The notes below the pieces were generated by a model that had not been told where the DNA came from, did no database searches, and was given only the letters and a program-made list of their open reading frames with translations. Shown one piece after another: positions 1 through 7,414 of a DNA stretch of 45,495 bases. Position numbers and translations under genes: made by a program. Position 1 is the first letter of the stretch; the number at the start of each line of letters is the position of its first letter. The DNA is from UASB124 sp964446935. GTDB lineage: Bacteria; Babelota; Babeliae; Babelales; RVW-14. Location of the stretch: the NCBI GenBank assembly GCA_964446935.1, contig CAYUQI010000013.1, positions 1-45,495 of the forward strand, read 5' to 3'.

Positions 1-522
1 ATCTTGAATTGCCGCAGCTGTTTGCAATACTACCGTTCCATCAGTTGGTTTTGTTACTAAGTGAAGTTTGCCAACATCAGCTGCTTTTGATGTACTTCCG
101 AATGGTAAACCAACAGGAGTTCTAGCAAGTACGGTGACTTGATCAGCATTTAATTTGAATGGAGAATCAGCAGCAACCCCATTTACTTTGCATGTTGCAG
201 CATCGGGGGCAAGGGCAACAAAATCAACGGCGTTTTGTCCATTGACAGTTTTTACTTGCACGCGCGAAAGCATTTGGCTCTCGGAACCACCATTTCGATC
301 ACTACCACCAACAAAAAAACTATCAGCACCAGAAAATGTTGATTTTGCAAATTTGATTGGATTTGCCGCATCTGTTTTACCACTTAATGCTCGAGTTGGG
401 GTTGCTTTGTCAGTTCCGACCGTTGCAGTAACAGTCCTCGTTTTTAGAGCCCCATCTTCTGCACTACACACACCATTGTATGTAATGGCAAGCATGAACA
501 GGCTTATAGGAATTCTTTTCAT
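1..522 (-). CDS. secreted protein of unknown function, 3' part outside the window
   Basis: An open frame runs from an ATG at 522 to the window edge without a stop, giving 174 codons. The start is supported by an AGGAG Shine-Dalgarno a few bases upstream (minus strand). The N-terminus (MKRIPISLFMLAITYNGVCSAE) is a clear signal peptide with probable cleavage after CSA, so the product is exported. The mature part is rich in Ala, Thr, Val, Lys and Gly with many short polar stretches, and only one Cys is seen after the signal. I do not recognise a family. Composition would suit an extracellular or outer-surface beta-rich protein, but that is only inference. The C-terminus lies outside the window, so length and domain content are unknown. 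Confidence 0.75.
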   Translation of the reverse strand, partial: MKRIPISLFMLAITYNGVCSAEDGALKTRTVTATVGTDKATPTRALSGKTDAANPIKFAKSTFSGADSFFVGGSDRNGGSESQMLSRVQVKTVNGQNAVDFVALAPDAATCKVNGVAADSPFKLNADQVTVLARTPVGLPFGSTSKAADVGKLHLVTKPTDGTVVLQTAAAIQD

Positions 523-566
523 TCCCTACTCCTTTCCTTTGTGGAGAGACACACGTAATGTGATTG

Positions 567-583
567 ACTGGCATCCTGCCAGT
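567..583. repeat. short inverted repeat upstream of the secreted gene
   Basis: ACTGGCA, a 3-base spacer, then TGCCAGT: a perfect 7-bp dyad about 45 bp upstream of the start codon at 522. No T-run follows on either strand, so it is not a terminator. It could be a 5' leader hairpin or an operator; nothing else in the sequence decides this. Confidence 0.35.
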
Positions 584-763
584 TCAACACATCAAACATT
601 TCATCGACAATATGATATCAAAAAGAGTATTACATGGGAATGCTGCACGTCAACCATTTTGTGGAGACCATACCAATCACCCTATTCATCAGCTGCAGCT
701 TCTAAGATAAAGACGTGAACAGCAATATACATTGCAGCGCAAAAAAGAAACACTAAAAATCTT

Positions 764-2224
764 CTAATAATAGATATCTTCCAAGATATAAAAAACAACA
801 TCCCTTGGGGAAATTTTAATTTTTGACTGCGTACGATTATTTGAATCAATTTTAACCGTATACTGTTCGCCAACACCAACCTTTTTGTAGGTTCGTCCTT
901 TCATCTCGCCATATGGTTCATTAAAACCAAACCATGCATCAATCTCAAGGTTTGACCTGTTAAGTATCATAAATCCAAGGTTGCCACGTCTAAGAATAAA
1001 TAAATCCTTTGATCTATTAAGTTCAGACGGATGGTCAACACAGGCATCAGATGCTGTCTCAATAAACTCTACAGGAGCCCCATGTTGAATCATTTTATTA
1101 CGAAAAAAGAGAGCATTGCCTATGCGAACCGGATCGACGTGAAACAACGTATTTACGATCAATGGAACACCATGTTTACGAGCAAGTACAAACATAGTAG
1201 CCAAAATACGATCTCTATCATCACCACCTAAAGAGATTCCCTTTTTGCCTTGCTTCCTATCCTCATAAGTATCATGTGTTTCAGCAAATGTTACTGAATA
1301 GGCGTCCCCATTTGTTTCCGGTACAATAAGATCTGAAAGTTTTCCACCATATGAAAAAACCCTTCTCAGATTATGATAAAAAGCAAAATCCGTAGCATGC
1401 GCATTATCACGCAGGAAGCGTTGTTGGTCCTTAGGATTACCAAGCGTAAGCTCTCCATACACATATTCACTTCCCCATTTTCTCCACCCTATATGATGCA
1501 CGTAATCATACCACGCGCTTTCTGGAATATATTCTAATGCATCAAAGCGAAAGCCCTCAACTCCGATATCAATAAGCTTGTCTAAATAAGCTTTTTGTAC
1601 ATCACGAACATATTGATTTTCTAAATTAAGTGATGGGCACGATCCCCACCATGGAGCATAGGAACCGACAAAAAACCGGTAATGTTCAGGACGATCAAAT
1701 CCCCAATCTTGATAATGATAATTAATCATCTTTCTGTATTTATCAATAACTATCCCTAAATATTTATCCCACAGATAGCTGCTACCTTCCCTGCGTTGTC
1801 TATCAGCATCACGCCAATCACCTTCAGAAAGATACGCCCCCTTTTCGTTGCTATATACTGAACCAACATGATTAAACACTATATCAACAATAATTTTCAA
1901 ATTTTGCTTTTGGGCGCTAGAAACTAATCGACGAAAATCGTCTTCATTCCCATACCGACCACCAATTTCATATTTCACTGGCTGATAGGCCATCCACCAC
2001 GAACTATTATCCCACTCCCATGGCCCATTTGGATAATTTACCGGTGATGTTTGAATATGCGAAAACCCATACTTTTTAATTTCATCTAATTTTTGTTCAA
2101 TAGCCTTAAAACGCTCATCAAATGCATGATAGATGGCAACTGGGATGGGTGCTAACAAGATGTGTGAAATACAAGAAACAAAGACCAACAAAGATATCAA
2201 CGGTTTTATTATGATTCTCATCAT
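764..2224 (-). CDS. secreted alpha-amylase, glycoside hydrolase family 13
   Basis: Hydrolyses alpha-1,4-glucan (starch or glycogen). The four conserved GH13 regions are present: region I DIVFNH at 114-119; region II GFRFDALE at 224-231 with the nucleophile Asp228; region III VYGEL at 255-259 with the acid/base Glu258; and region IV ETHD at 315-318 with the transition-state Asp318. A hydrophobic segment at about 5-25 reads as a signal peptide, so the enzyme probably works outside the cytoplasm. At 486 aa it has the length of a catalytic barrel plus the short C-terminal beta domain, with no extra carbohydrate-binding module. Two ATGs are adjacent (2224 and 2221) behind a GAGGGGG Shine-Dalgarno; spacing slightly favours the second. 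No other sugar-utilisation gene is next to it. In a host-dependent cell it may degrade host storage glucan (inference). Confidence 0.88.
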   Translation of the reverse strand: MMRIIIKPLISLLVFVSCISHILLAPIPVAIYHAFDERFKAIEQKLDEIKKYGFSHIQTSPVNYPNGPWEWDNSSWWMAYQPVKYEIGGRYGNEDDFRRLVSSAQKQNLKIIVDIVFNHVGSVYSNEKGAYLSEGDWRDADRQRREGSSYLWDKYLGIVIDKYRKMINYHYQDWGFDRPEHYRFFVGSYAPWWGSCPSLNLENQYVRDVQKAYLDKLIDIGVEGFRFDALEYIPESAWYDYVHHIGWRKWGSEYVYGELTLGNPKDQQRFLRDNAHATDFAFYHNLRRVFSYGGKLSDLIVPETNGDAYSVTFAETHDTYEDRKQGKKGISLGGDDRDRILATMFVLARKHGVPLIVNTLFHVDPVRIGNALFFRNKMIQHGAPVEFIETASDACVDHPSELNRSKDLFILRRGNLGFMILNRSNLEIDAWFGFNEPYGEMKGRTYKKVGVGEQYTVKIDSNNRTQSKIKISPRDVVFYILEDIYY

Positions 2225-2466
2225 TCCCCCTCATAAACGCAAGAACCTCTTCTCAACATCTCTTTAATAATAATATCAAAGCCTCTTTTCATACAACAAT
2301 TCACCGAATGTTCTTATTATTCGAATATTTAAATCATGATCCAGCCGTTAACTCAACGTACCAATTGTATAAAAAACAGACCATTGCTTTTATCCAACCC
2401 CAAGCGTTAGGGTTAATCACCAACAAACAGAAATAAGAAGCATCGTTTATTAAAAAGGAGCCAGTT

Positions 2467-3669
2467 ATGAAGATTAGAATGCTATCAATATGTTGCATCG
2501 CATCAGCAACTGTCATCACTTTCTCCTTGCACGCAATGATCAAATTTCCCCGCCGCATGATAGTAACGGCACCAGTCGCCGACATCCGCGCAGAACCAGA
2601 AGCAGACACCTGTGCAGGGATCCTTCCTCGCCTAAAAAAAGATAATCCACTCCAAATCACACAAGTACTTATGGGTGAATACCTCATGGCCACCAAAGCA
2701 TGCAAAAACTACACAACCAACCAAGGATGGTTTTATGTATATGCGCTAGAACAACGTAGTTTTGCGCAGGGCAAAAAGATCAATTATGCTGCCGGATGGA
2801 TTCAAGAAAATCAAATTGCACCAGTCACCGATTTCCCCGCAACTAATATTATTGCCGCAAAGCAATGGGTATCGGTGTATGAGAGACCAAACACAGAGGC
2901 TAAAGAAATAACATCGATTAGCATAGGAACAAAACTGCTCAGCAAAAAACTTGATGTTGAATGGTCGAAAGTTTTTCTGCCCAATGGCAGCGTAGGAGCG
3001 ATAAGGACAAAGGACATCTATTACAACCACCCGGAAGTACATGAAGATGAAGCATCACTTAGAAAAAACATTTGTGCAACAGCAGCTACGTTTTTGGGCA
3101 ATCAGTTGTCAACGTGGGGCATGCCTCCGTATGAGCCAACACCATACAACTGGGGCGGACGCAGCGCCTATGATCGCGACAACTCGCAACAAACCAGTGT
3201 TGATGCCCCAGGACTCATTAATTTAATGTATCGTGCCAATGGGCTAGAAATTCCCCGCGATGCAATTGGTCAGTATGTCAACTGCAATAAAATTAAACAT
3301 GGCAAAGATGTCAAACCGGGCGATTTGATTTTCTTTGCCTCGCAAAATAACCCCTATGAAATCAACCATGTGACAATGTGCACACATGACCAAACATCCG
3401 GTGGCTACCTCATCCTGCAAACAAGTCCTGCTGATCATGGCAATACACATCAATTGGCTGATATTCACATGTTTGATACACCCATAACTAAATTAAAAAG
3501 TGGCGATGTAGATAAAACCAACGTTGTTTACTTTGGTTCGTATCTGAATGATCGCGGCTTAATCACCATATTACGAAATCAGTCGCTGTGCACAACATTC
3601 CCGGAACCACGACAATTTGCTGAAACAGTTACCACAACGACATCTACTGAACAGCTTAAAACGGCGTAG
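2467..3669 (+). CDS. exported SH3-like/NlpC-P60-fold protein lacking the catalytic cysteine
   Basis: The N-terminus has a signal-like hydrophobic stretch ending near LHA-MIK. Next come two bacterial-SH3-like segments (roughly 30-115 and 120-180), then an NlpC/P60-type domain from about 190 to 345. In active NlpC/P60 peptidoglycan endopeptidases the core motif is Asp-Cys-Ser-Gly-Leu. Here it reads Asp246-Ala247-Pro248-Gly249-Leu250, so the nucleophile is Ala (codon GCC at 3205-3207). The rest of the fold is well kept: YRANGLEIPRDA follows, then KPGDLIFF, and the His of INHVTM (His301) sits at the usual catalytic position. It may therefore bind muropeptides without cutting them, or have another role. 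AAGGAG precedes the ATG at normal spacing. It stands alone between a minus-strand gene and the RING-CH gene. Confidence 0.75.
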   Translation: MKIRMLSICCIASATVITFSLHAMIKFPRRMIVTAPVADIRAEPEADTCAGILPRLKKDNPLQITQVLMGEYLMATKACKNYTTNQGWFYVYALEQRSFAQGKKINYAAGWIQENQIAPVTDFPATNIIAAKQWVSVYERPNTEAKEITSISIGTKLLSKKLDVEWSKVFLPNGSVGAIRTKDIYYNHPEVHEDEASLRKNICATAATFLGNQLSTWGMPPYEPTPYNWGGRSAYDRDNSQQTSVDAPGLINLMYRANGLEIPRDAIGQYVNCNKIKHGKDVKPGDLIFFASQNNPYEINHVTMCTHDQTSGGYLILQTSPADHGNTHQLADIHMFDTPITKLKSGDVDKTNVVYFGSYLNDRGLITILRNQSLCTTFPEPRQFAETVTTTTSTEQLKTA

Positions 3670-3730
3670 AACTTCATTAAAAATACTCCATTTTTTAGCG
3701 ATTTTGCAATTCTAATAGAAAAACCAATGC

Positions 3731-3758
3731 TTGTTTTTTTTATAAAATATATTATATT
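3731..3758 (+). promoter_or_regulatory. possible sigma-70 promoter for the RING-CH gene
   Basis: TTGTTT, a 16-bp spacer, then TATATT, about 65 bp upstream of the RING-CH start. The region is very AT-rich, so chance matches are likely. Confidence 0.3.
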
Positions 3759-3824
3759 AGAAATAATTAATTAATTTGAATTGATTTTAAAGCATTTCTC
3801 TAAAATTCTTAAATGGAGTGTTTT

Positions 3825-4688
3825 ATGGTTTCTTTGAATAAAAAAAATTTTTATATCCCATTTTTATCACCGTTTCTGCTTTTTTTTACAATCTCTTTCT
3901 GCAATCTTGCGGGGATGTCAACCCCTTCTATATCAGCATCATCATCAACGTCAACCCAACAAGCTAACTGTCCAATTTGTTTGGAAGAATTTAAGGACGA
4001 TGAAGGAGTAGCCATATTAAATGAACCTCATTGTCGTTGTAGCCGTTTTAACAACGTATATCACATAAGATGTATCGCAACCCATTTTCGAACAAAACAA
4101 GAAGAAAAAGTTGGGCTTAACTGTCCTATATGTAAAGAAGTAATCAAGGATATCAATAACGTACCACGCATGTCGTATCGCGATTATACAATGCGATTAT
4201 CAATGTACAAAAAACAGATTTCTATAGAAACCTTGGCACAGAGATACCAGGCAATTCGTTTCAATTTTGAAAATACCAGGTCCAAGAGCCAACCCGATGT
4301 GAAAAAATTAGAAATGCTTCGTGATGAGGTAATATCGCTATTGGACAGAATCAGAACTATACCAAATTTAAACCTAAATGATGAATTCGCACATAATCTT
4401 TCAGCTCTATCAGATCAACTGTATACATTGCTTGGAATAATGAACTACCAAATACAATACAATGAAAAGTTTGAAGAAAAACAATCATTTTTTAACCCAT
4501 ATAAACCTATGGATATAGATGAAATATCGTCAGATGATGTTAAAAATGTTGATCAAATACCACACTTTGCATCGCCAATCCAAGATCCCGTGAAAGCTGG
4601 TCAATTGCATCATTTTGAGGCACCAGTTTCAGCTCCGGTTATATTTACCCAAACTTCTTGTAGCCCCATGGATTTACGTGAATTTTAA
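3825..4688 (+). CDS. secreted or membrane-anchored RING-CH (MARCH-type) zinc-finger protein
   Basis: The cysteine/histidine spacing is C49-x2-C52-x17-C70-x1-C72-x7-H80-x2-C83-x16-C100-x2-C103. This is the C4HC3 pattern of RING-CH (RINGv) fingers, the MARCH-type E3 ubiquitin ligases of eukaryotes and some of their viruses. A hydrophobic segment at about 10-30 precedes a Ser/Thr-rich linker, so the finger is exported or membrane-tethered. Beyond the finger are about 180 residues, with a helical, probably coiled-coil part near 115-205 and a Pro/Ser/Asp-rich tail. An ATG at 3813 is in frame, but the GGAG Shine-Dalgarno at 3815-3818 is correctly spaced only for the ATG at 3825, so I use 3825 (287 aa). 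A strong terminator follows, suggesting a single-gene transcript. Ubiquitin-ligase activity on host proteins is inferred from the motif. Confidence 0.8.
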   Translation: MVSLNKKNFYIPFLSPFLLFFTISFCNLAGMSTPSISASSSTSTQQANCPICLEEFKDDEGVAILNEPHCRCSRFNNVYHIRCIATHFRTKQEEKVGLNCPICKEVIKDINNVPRMSYRDYTMRLSMYKKQISIETLAQRYQAIRFNFENTRSKSQPDVKKLEMLRDEVISLLDRIRTIPNLNLNDEFAHNLSALSDQLYTLLGIMNYQIQYNEKFEEKQSFFNPYKPMDIDEISSDDVKNVDQIPHFASPIQDPVKAGQLHHFEAPVSAPVIFTQTSCSPMDLREF

Positions 4689-4697
4689 TGAAACCAC

Positions 4698-4726
4698 CCC
4701 GGCTTTTAAGCCGGGGTTTTCTTTTG
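4698..4726 (+). terminator. rho-independent terminator of the RING-CH gene
   Basis: CCCCGGCT, loop TTTA, AGCCGGGG, then TTTTCTTTT, starting 10 bp after the stop codon. The T-run is on the plus strand only, so it serves the RING-CH gene rather than the converging murJ. Confidence 0.9.
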
Positions 4727-4747
4727 AGAATATCCCCGTCCCCTGTT

Positions 4748-6307
4748 CTATTTCTTCAAGAAATAGACTTCTATACCAAACAAGCGTCGTGTAAAGAACA
4801 TAAAAAGAACAGTTCCTGTTACTAACATACTCATAACAAGCCAATAACCAATCCCATGGAGCACACACATAGGCATCCCCCACCAAACAAAGATGGTTCT
4901 TATCAGCATAAAGCCGAGCAGAAAGAGCGCAATAGCAATGATAAGATTAAGCAGATAACGCCATAAAAAGCGTAGGTAGCGCTTAAGGAAAAAGGTAATG
5001 TGATGTCGCTTGCGTAAGAGAATAAGCGCAAGAATAGACATACACAGTGATGAGATAGTGTTGGACATGGCAATACCATACGCTCCAAAATAAAAAAGAC
5101 TCAATATATCAAGTGATATGTTAACGGCTGCACATAAACCCGCAGCAAGCGTGGTTGACCAGGTATCCTTGAGAGCATAAAACATACTCAATAAAATTTT
5201 GTTCAGACATAAAAACAACAGGCCTGTACAGTACAGAATAAGAATCCAAGCCCCTTGAGCCGATTGCTCAGGGGTTACTTTATTTCCCAACAAGAAAATA
5301 AACAGTTCATGTGAAACAAACATTAGAAACAACGCCGCAGGAAGAATTGCCCACGTTACCAACTTTGCCACCTCAAGCAAATAAAAACTCAGCCGACGCG
5401 GAGCATAGAGCACGAGACGCGAGAAATGAGAAAGCAACACGCTGGCAAGCGCAACGGCAAACATGCCAAGCGGAATATTCATAAAACGACCGCCATAATA
5501 CAATAATGTCATGGAACCTTTGGGTAAAAAAGAGGCAATACTACCACTAATAAACATATTCAGTTCCACTATACTCACCCCAAAGAGGCATGGTAGAAAT
5601 TTAGAAAGCACCGATTTAAAAGCCGCACGAGCACCGGGCGTAATAGATCCAAAAGTAAAGTTATACTTGAAGAATGTAATCAAATGCATAAGGAAAAAGG
5701 CAAACGCTCCAATGATAATACCCAGACACATGTAGGTAGCTGGTAATTTATACGCCAAACAGATAATCAATGTGGCAATAAAAAACATATTCCAAAGCGG
5801 GGTCCCAAAGGCAGGAACAAAAAAGTGATTAACCGAATTGAGTGCCCCAGCAAGAAGTGCGCTGCTTGAAATAAAAAATAAAAACGAAAACAGTATACGT
5901 GTAAATGGAATGGCATAAGCAATTTGATCAGCTGAAAAGCCGGGAGCAAGAAGTAGTAAAACCCAATTAGTATGCAAAATAACAAAGACATACATCAACA
6001 GCACAATGCCTTCAAAAAACAAAAAGGAAATCGTCATCAGACCGTTGGCTTCCTCACGGTTACCCTCTTTGACCGTTTTGACAATGGCAGGAACAAAGGA
6101 TGCCCCAAGCGCTCCTTCGGCAAAAATATGGCGGAAAAAATTAGGAAGCTTAAAGGATGCAACAAAGGCATCAGAAATAGCGCCAACACCCAAGAAACGA
6201 GCCATCAAAAATTCACGGAAAACTCCAAGAATACGACTCAAAAGTGTCAAAGAGCTAACGAGTACGGTTTTTTTTAAGATTGATTTTTTGGTTAAATGAT
6301 GCGACAT
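4748..6307 (-). CDS. murJ: lipid II flippase MurJ (MviN family)
   Basis: Moves the peptidoglycan precursor lipid II across the cytoplasmic membrane. The 519 residues match the family length and are almost entirely hydrophobic, with about 14 membrane segments. The N-terminus has the family hallmark: a basic start, then SLTLLSRILGVFREFLMARFLG and GAISDAFVASFKLPNFFRHIFAEGALGASFVP. The start at 6307 has only a weak Shine-Dalgarno (AAAGAG). It lies 77 bp downstream of the LolD-type ATPase gene on the same strand and may be co-transcribed. With murG and M23/NlpC-like proteins elsewhere in the window, it indicates that the cell makes peptidoglycan. Confidence 0.93.
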   Translation of the reverse strand: MSHHLTKKSILKKTVLVSSLTLLSRILGVFREFLMARFLGVGAISDAFVASFKLPNFFRHIFAEGALGASFVPAIVKTVKEGNREEANGLMTISFLFFEGIVLLMYVFVILHTNWVLLLLAPGFSADQIAYAIPFTRILFSFLFFISSSALLAGALNSVNHFFVPAFGTPLWNMFFIATLIICLAYKLPATYMCLGIIIGAFAFFLMHLITFFKYNFTFGSITPGARAAFKSVLSKFLPCLFGVSIVELNMFISGSIASFLPKGSMTLLYYGGRFMNIPLGMFAVALASVLLSHFSRLVLYAPRRLSFYLLEVAKLVTWAILPAALFLMFVSHELFIFLLGNKVTPEQSAQGAWILILYCTGLLFLCLNKILLSMFYALKDTWSTTLAAGLCAAVNISLDILSLFYFGAYGIAMSNTISSLCMSILALILLRKRHHITFFLKRYLRFLWRYLLNLIIAIALFLLGFMLIRTIFVWWGMPMCVLHGIGYWLVMSMLVTGTVLFMFFTRRLFGIEVYFLKK

Positions 6308-6384
6308 AAAAACTCTTTATTTTTACGTTTGATACGATTTTTACAACGATTTGATTGTAACAAAACGTGCCAACGGGTGCAATC

Positions 6385-7080
6385 TTATTCCCTCTCAACC
6401 ACCAACGAACCTTCGAATAGCCGAAAAACAGTACTCATACGGCTATGCACAGCGCTATCGTGCGTACAAACCACAATCCCCATCCCCCACTCCTGTTGTG
6501 CAGCCAGAAAGAGGTCGACAACTTGCTGCGCATTACCTGTATCAAGATTGCCCGTTGGTTCATCGGCAAGCAAGAATGATGGTTTGTTAAAAAGCGCTCG
6601 GGCAATAGCTACGCGTTGCTGTTCCCCACCAGATAATTGAGTGGGAAATGCACGTGCTTTGTCGATAAGCCCAACCATGGATAACAAGTGATCAGCACGG
6701 GCGGTACATTGTTTGCGTGACTCACCCTTAATCAGACCCATCATCATAACATTTTCATGCACTGAAAGTTCCTTGATGAGGTAGTGAAACTGAAAAACAA
6801 AACCTATGCTGTGATTCAGAAAGGTATTTTTGTGTGATGCTCGCATGGTGGCAATATTTTTGGTGTTGAAGGTCACTGTACCAGAAGAAGGAGTATCAAG
6901 TCCCCCCAAGAGATGCAAAAGCGTTGATTTTCCACTCCCCGAAACACCGGTAACGGCATAGGCGTTGCCTTGAGTGAAGGAGACAGAAACATTATGTAAG
7001 ACCGGCAACACGCGACCGCCTTGAAGGTACTCTTTGCTGACGGCGTGAAGTGCAAGAACATCATTCTTTTCGTGTGACAT
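6385..7080 (-). CDS. lolD: ABC transporter ATP-binding protein, LolD/MacB type
   Basis: A 231-aa nucleotide-binding subunit. Walker A is GVSGSGKST, the signature is LSGGEQQRVAIARAL, and Walker B runs into FLLADEPTGNLD; the whole is typical of the LolD/FtsE/MacB branch, whose members power lipoprotein release or mechanotransmission. The start is placed at 7080 because an AGGAA Shine-Dalgarno lies just upstream. The frame stays open further upstream, but that stretch is a GC-rich palindromic repeat and is unlikely to be coding. No permease partner (LolC/E) is in the window, so the symbol is a family-level call; FtsE- or MacB-like roles are possible. murJ follows on the same strand. Confidence 0.8.
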   Translation of the reverse strand: MSHEKNDVLALHAVSKEYLQGGRVLPVLHNVSVSFTQGNAYAVTGVSGSGKSTLLHLLGGLDTPSSGTVTFNTKNIATMRASHKNTFLNHSIGFVFQFHYLIKELSVHENVMMMGLIKGESRKQCTARADHLLSMVGLIDKARAFPTQLSGGEQQRVAIARALFNKPSFLLADEPTGNLDTGNAQQVVDLFLAAQQEWGMGIVVCTHDSAVHSRMSTVFRLFEGSLVVERE

Positions 7081-7097
7081 ATAAATTCCTTTTTGGT

Positions 7098-7177
7098 GTT
7101 CATGGTTCGAGACGCCCTTCGGACTCCTCCCAGCCTTCGCGCCGGCCACCGTAGCCAACAGGGCGGGCACCACGAAC
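7098..7177. repeat. GC-rich REP-like palindromic element
   Basis: About 80 bp of markedly higher GC than its surroundings. The ends GTTCATGG (7098-7105) and CCACGAAC (7170-7177) pair, with one G-U, on the minus-strand transcript. Inside, CGCCC (7113-7117) can pair with GGGCG (7161-7165). The outer sequence resembles the dispersed palindromes of the TTCATGGTTCGA type that are common in bacterial intergenic DNA. It lies between the divergent lolD and lon genes, within the probable lolD leader. Confidence 0.55.
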
Positions 7178-7273
7178 TCAATTCTCCCCAGCATACGGGT
7201 TCTGAAGAGTTTTTTAAAGTCATGTGACAAAAAGCACGAAATAAAAACCATAAACTGCATAAGATCACAAAGC

Positions 7274-7303
7274 TTGCATTGCTACCAAGGGCTTACGTAC
7301 AAT
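7274..7303 (+). promoter_or_regulatory. possible promoter of lon
   Basis: TTGCAT, an 18-bp spacer, then TACAAT, about 110 bp upstream of the lon start. Match quality is moderate. The remaining parts of 7178-7414 show no further structure. Confidence 0.35.
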
Positions 7304-7414
7304 GTAATGTAGGACATCACAGATGCCAAGGTCCACAGGAAGCATACAACCGCTTCTACCAGACACAAACATGTGCGCCGGCGTATCTGTGCAAACGTGG
7401 GGAGGGTGAATATC

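Noticed and set aside
155..718. 187-aa plus-strand open frame at the window start
   Set aside because: It is antisense to a minus-strand frame with a clear signal peptide, good Shine-Dalgarno and biased composition; the plus-strand product has no recognisable feature.
7081..7260. N-terminal extension of the LolD-type ATPase
   Set aside because: The stretch is a GC-rich palindromic repeat; a Shine-Dalgarno and ATG at 7080 give a normal-length protein.
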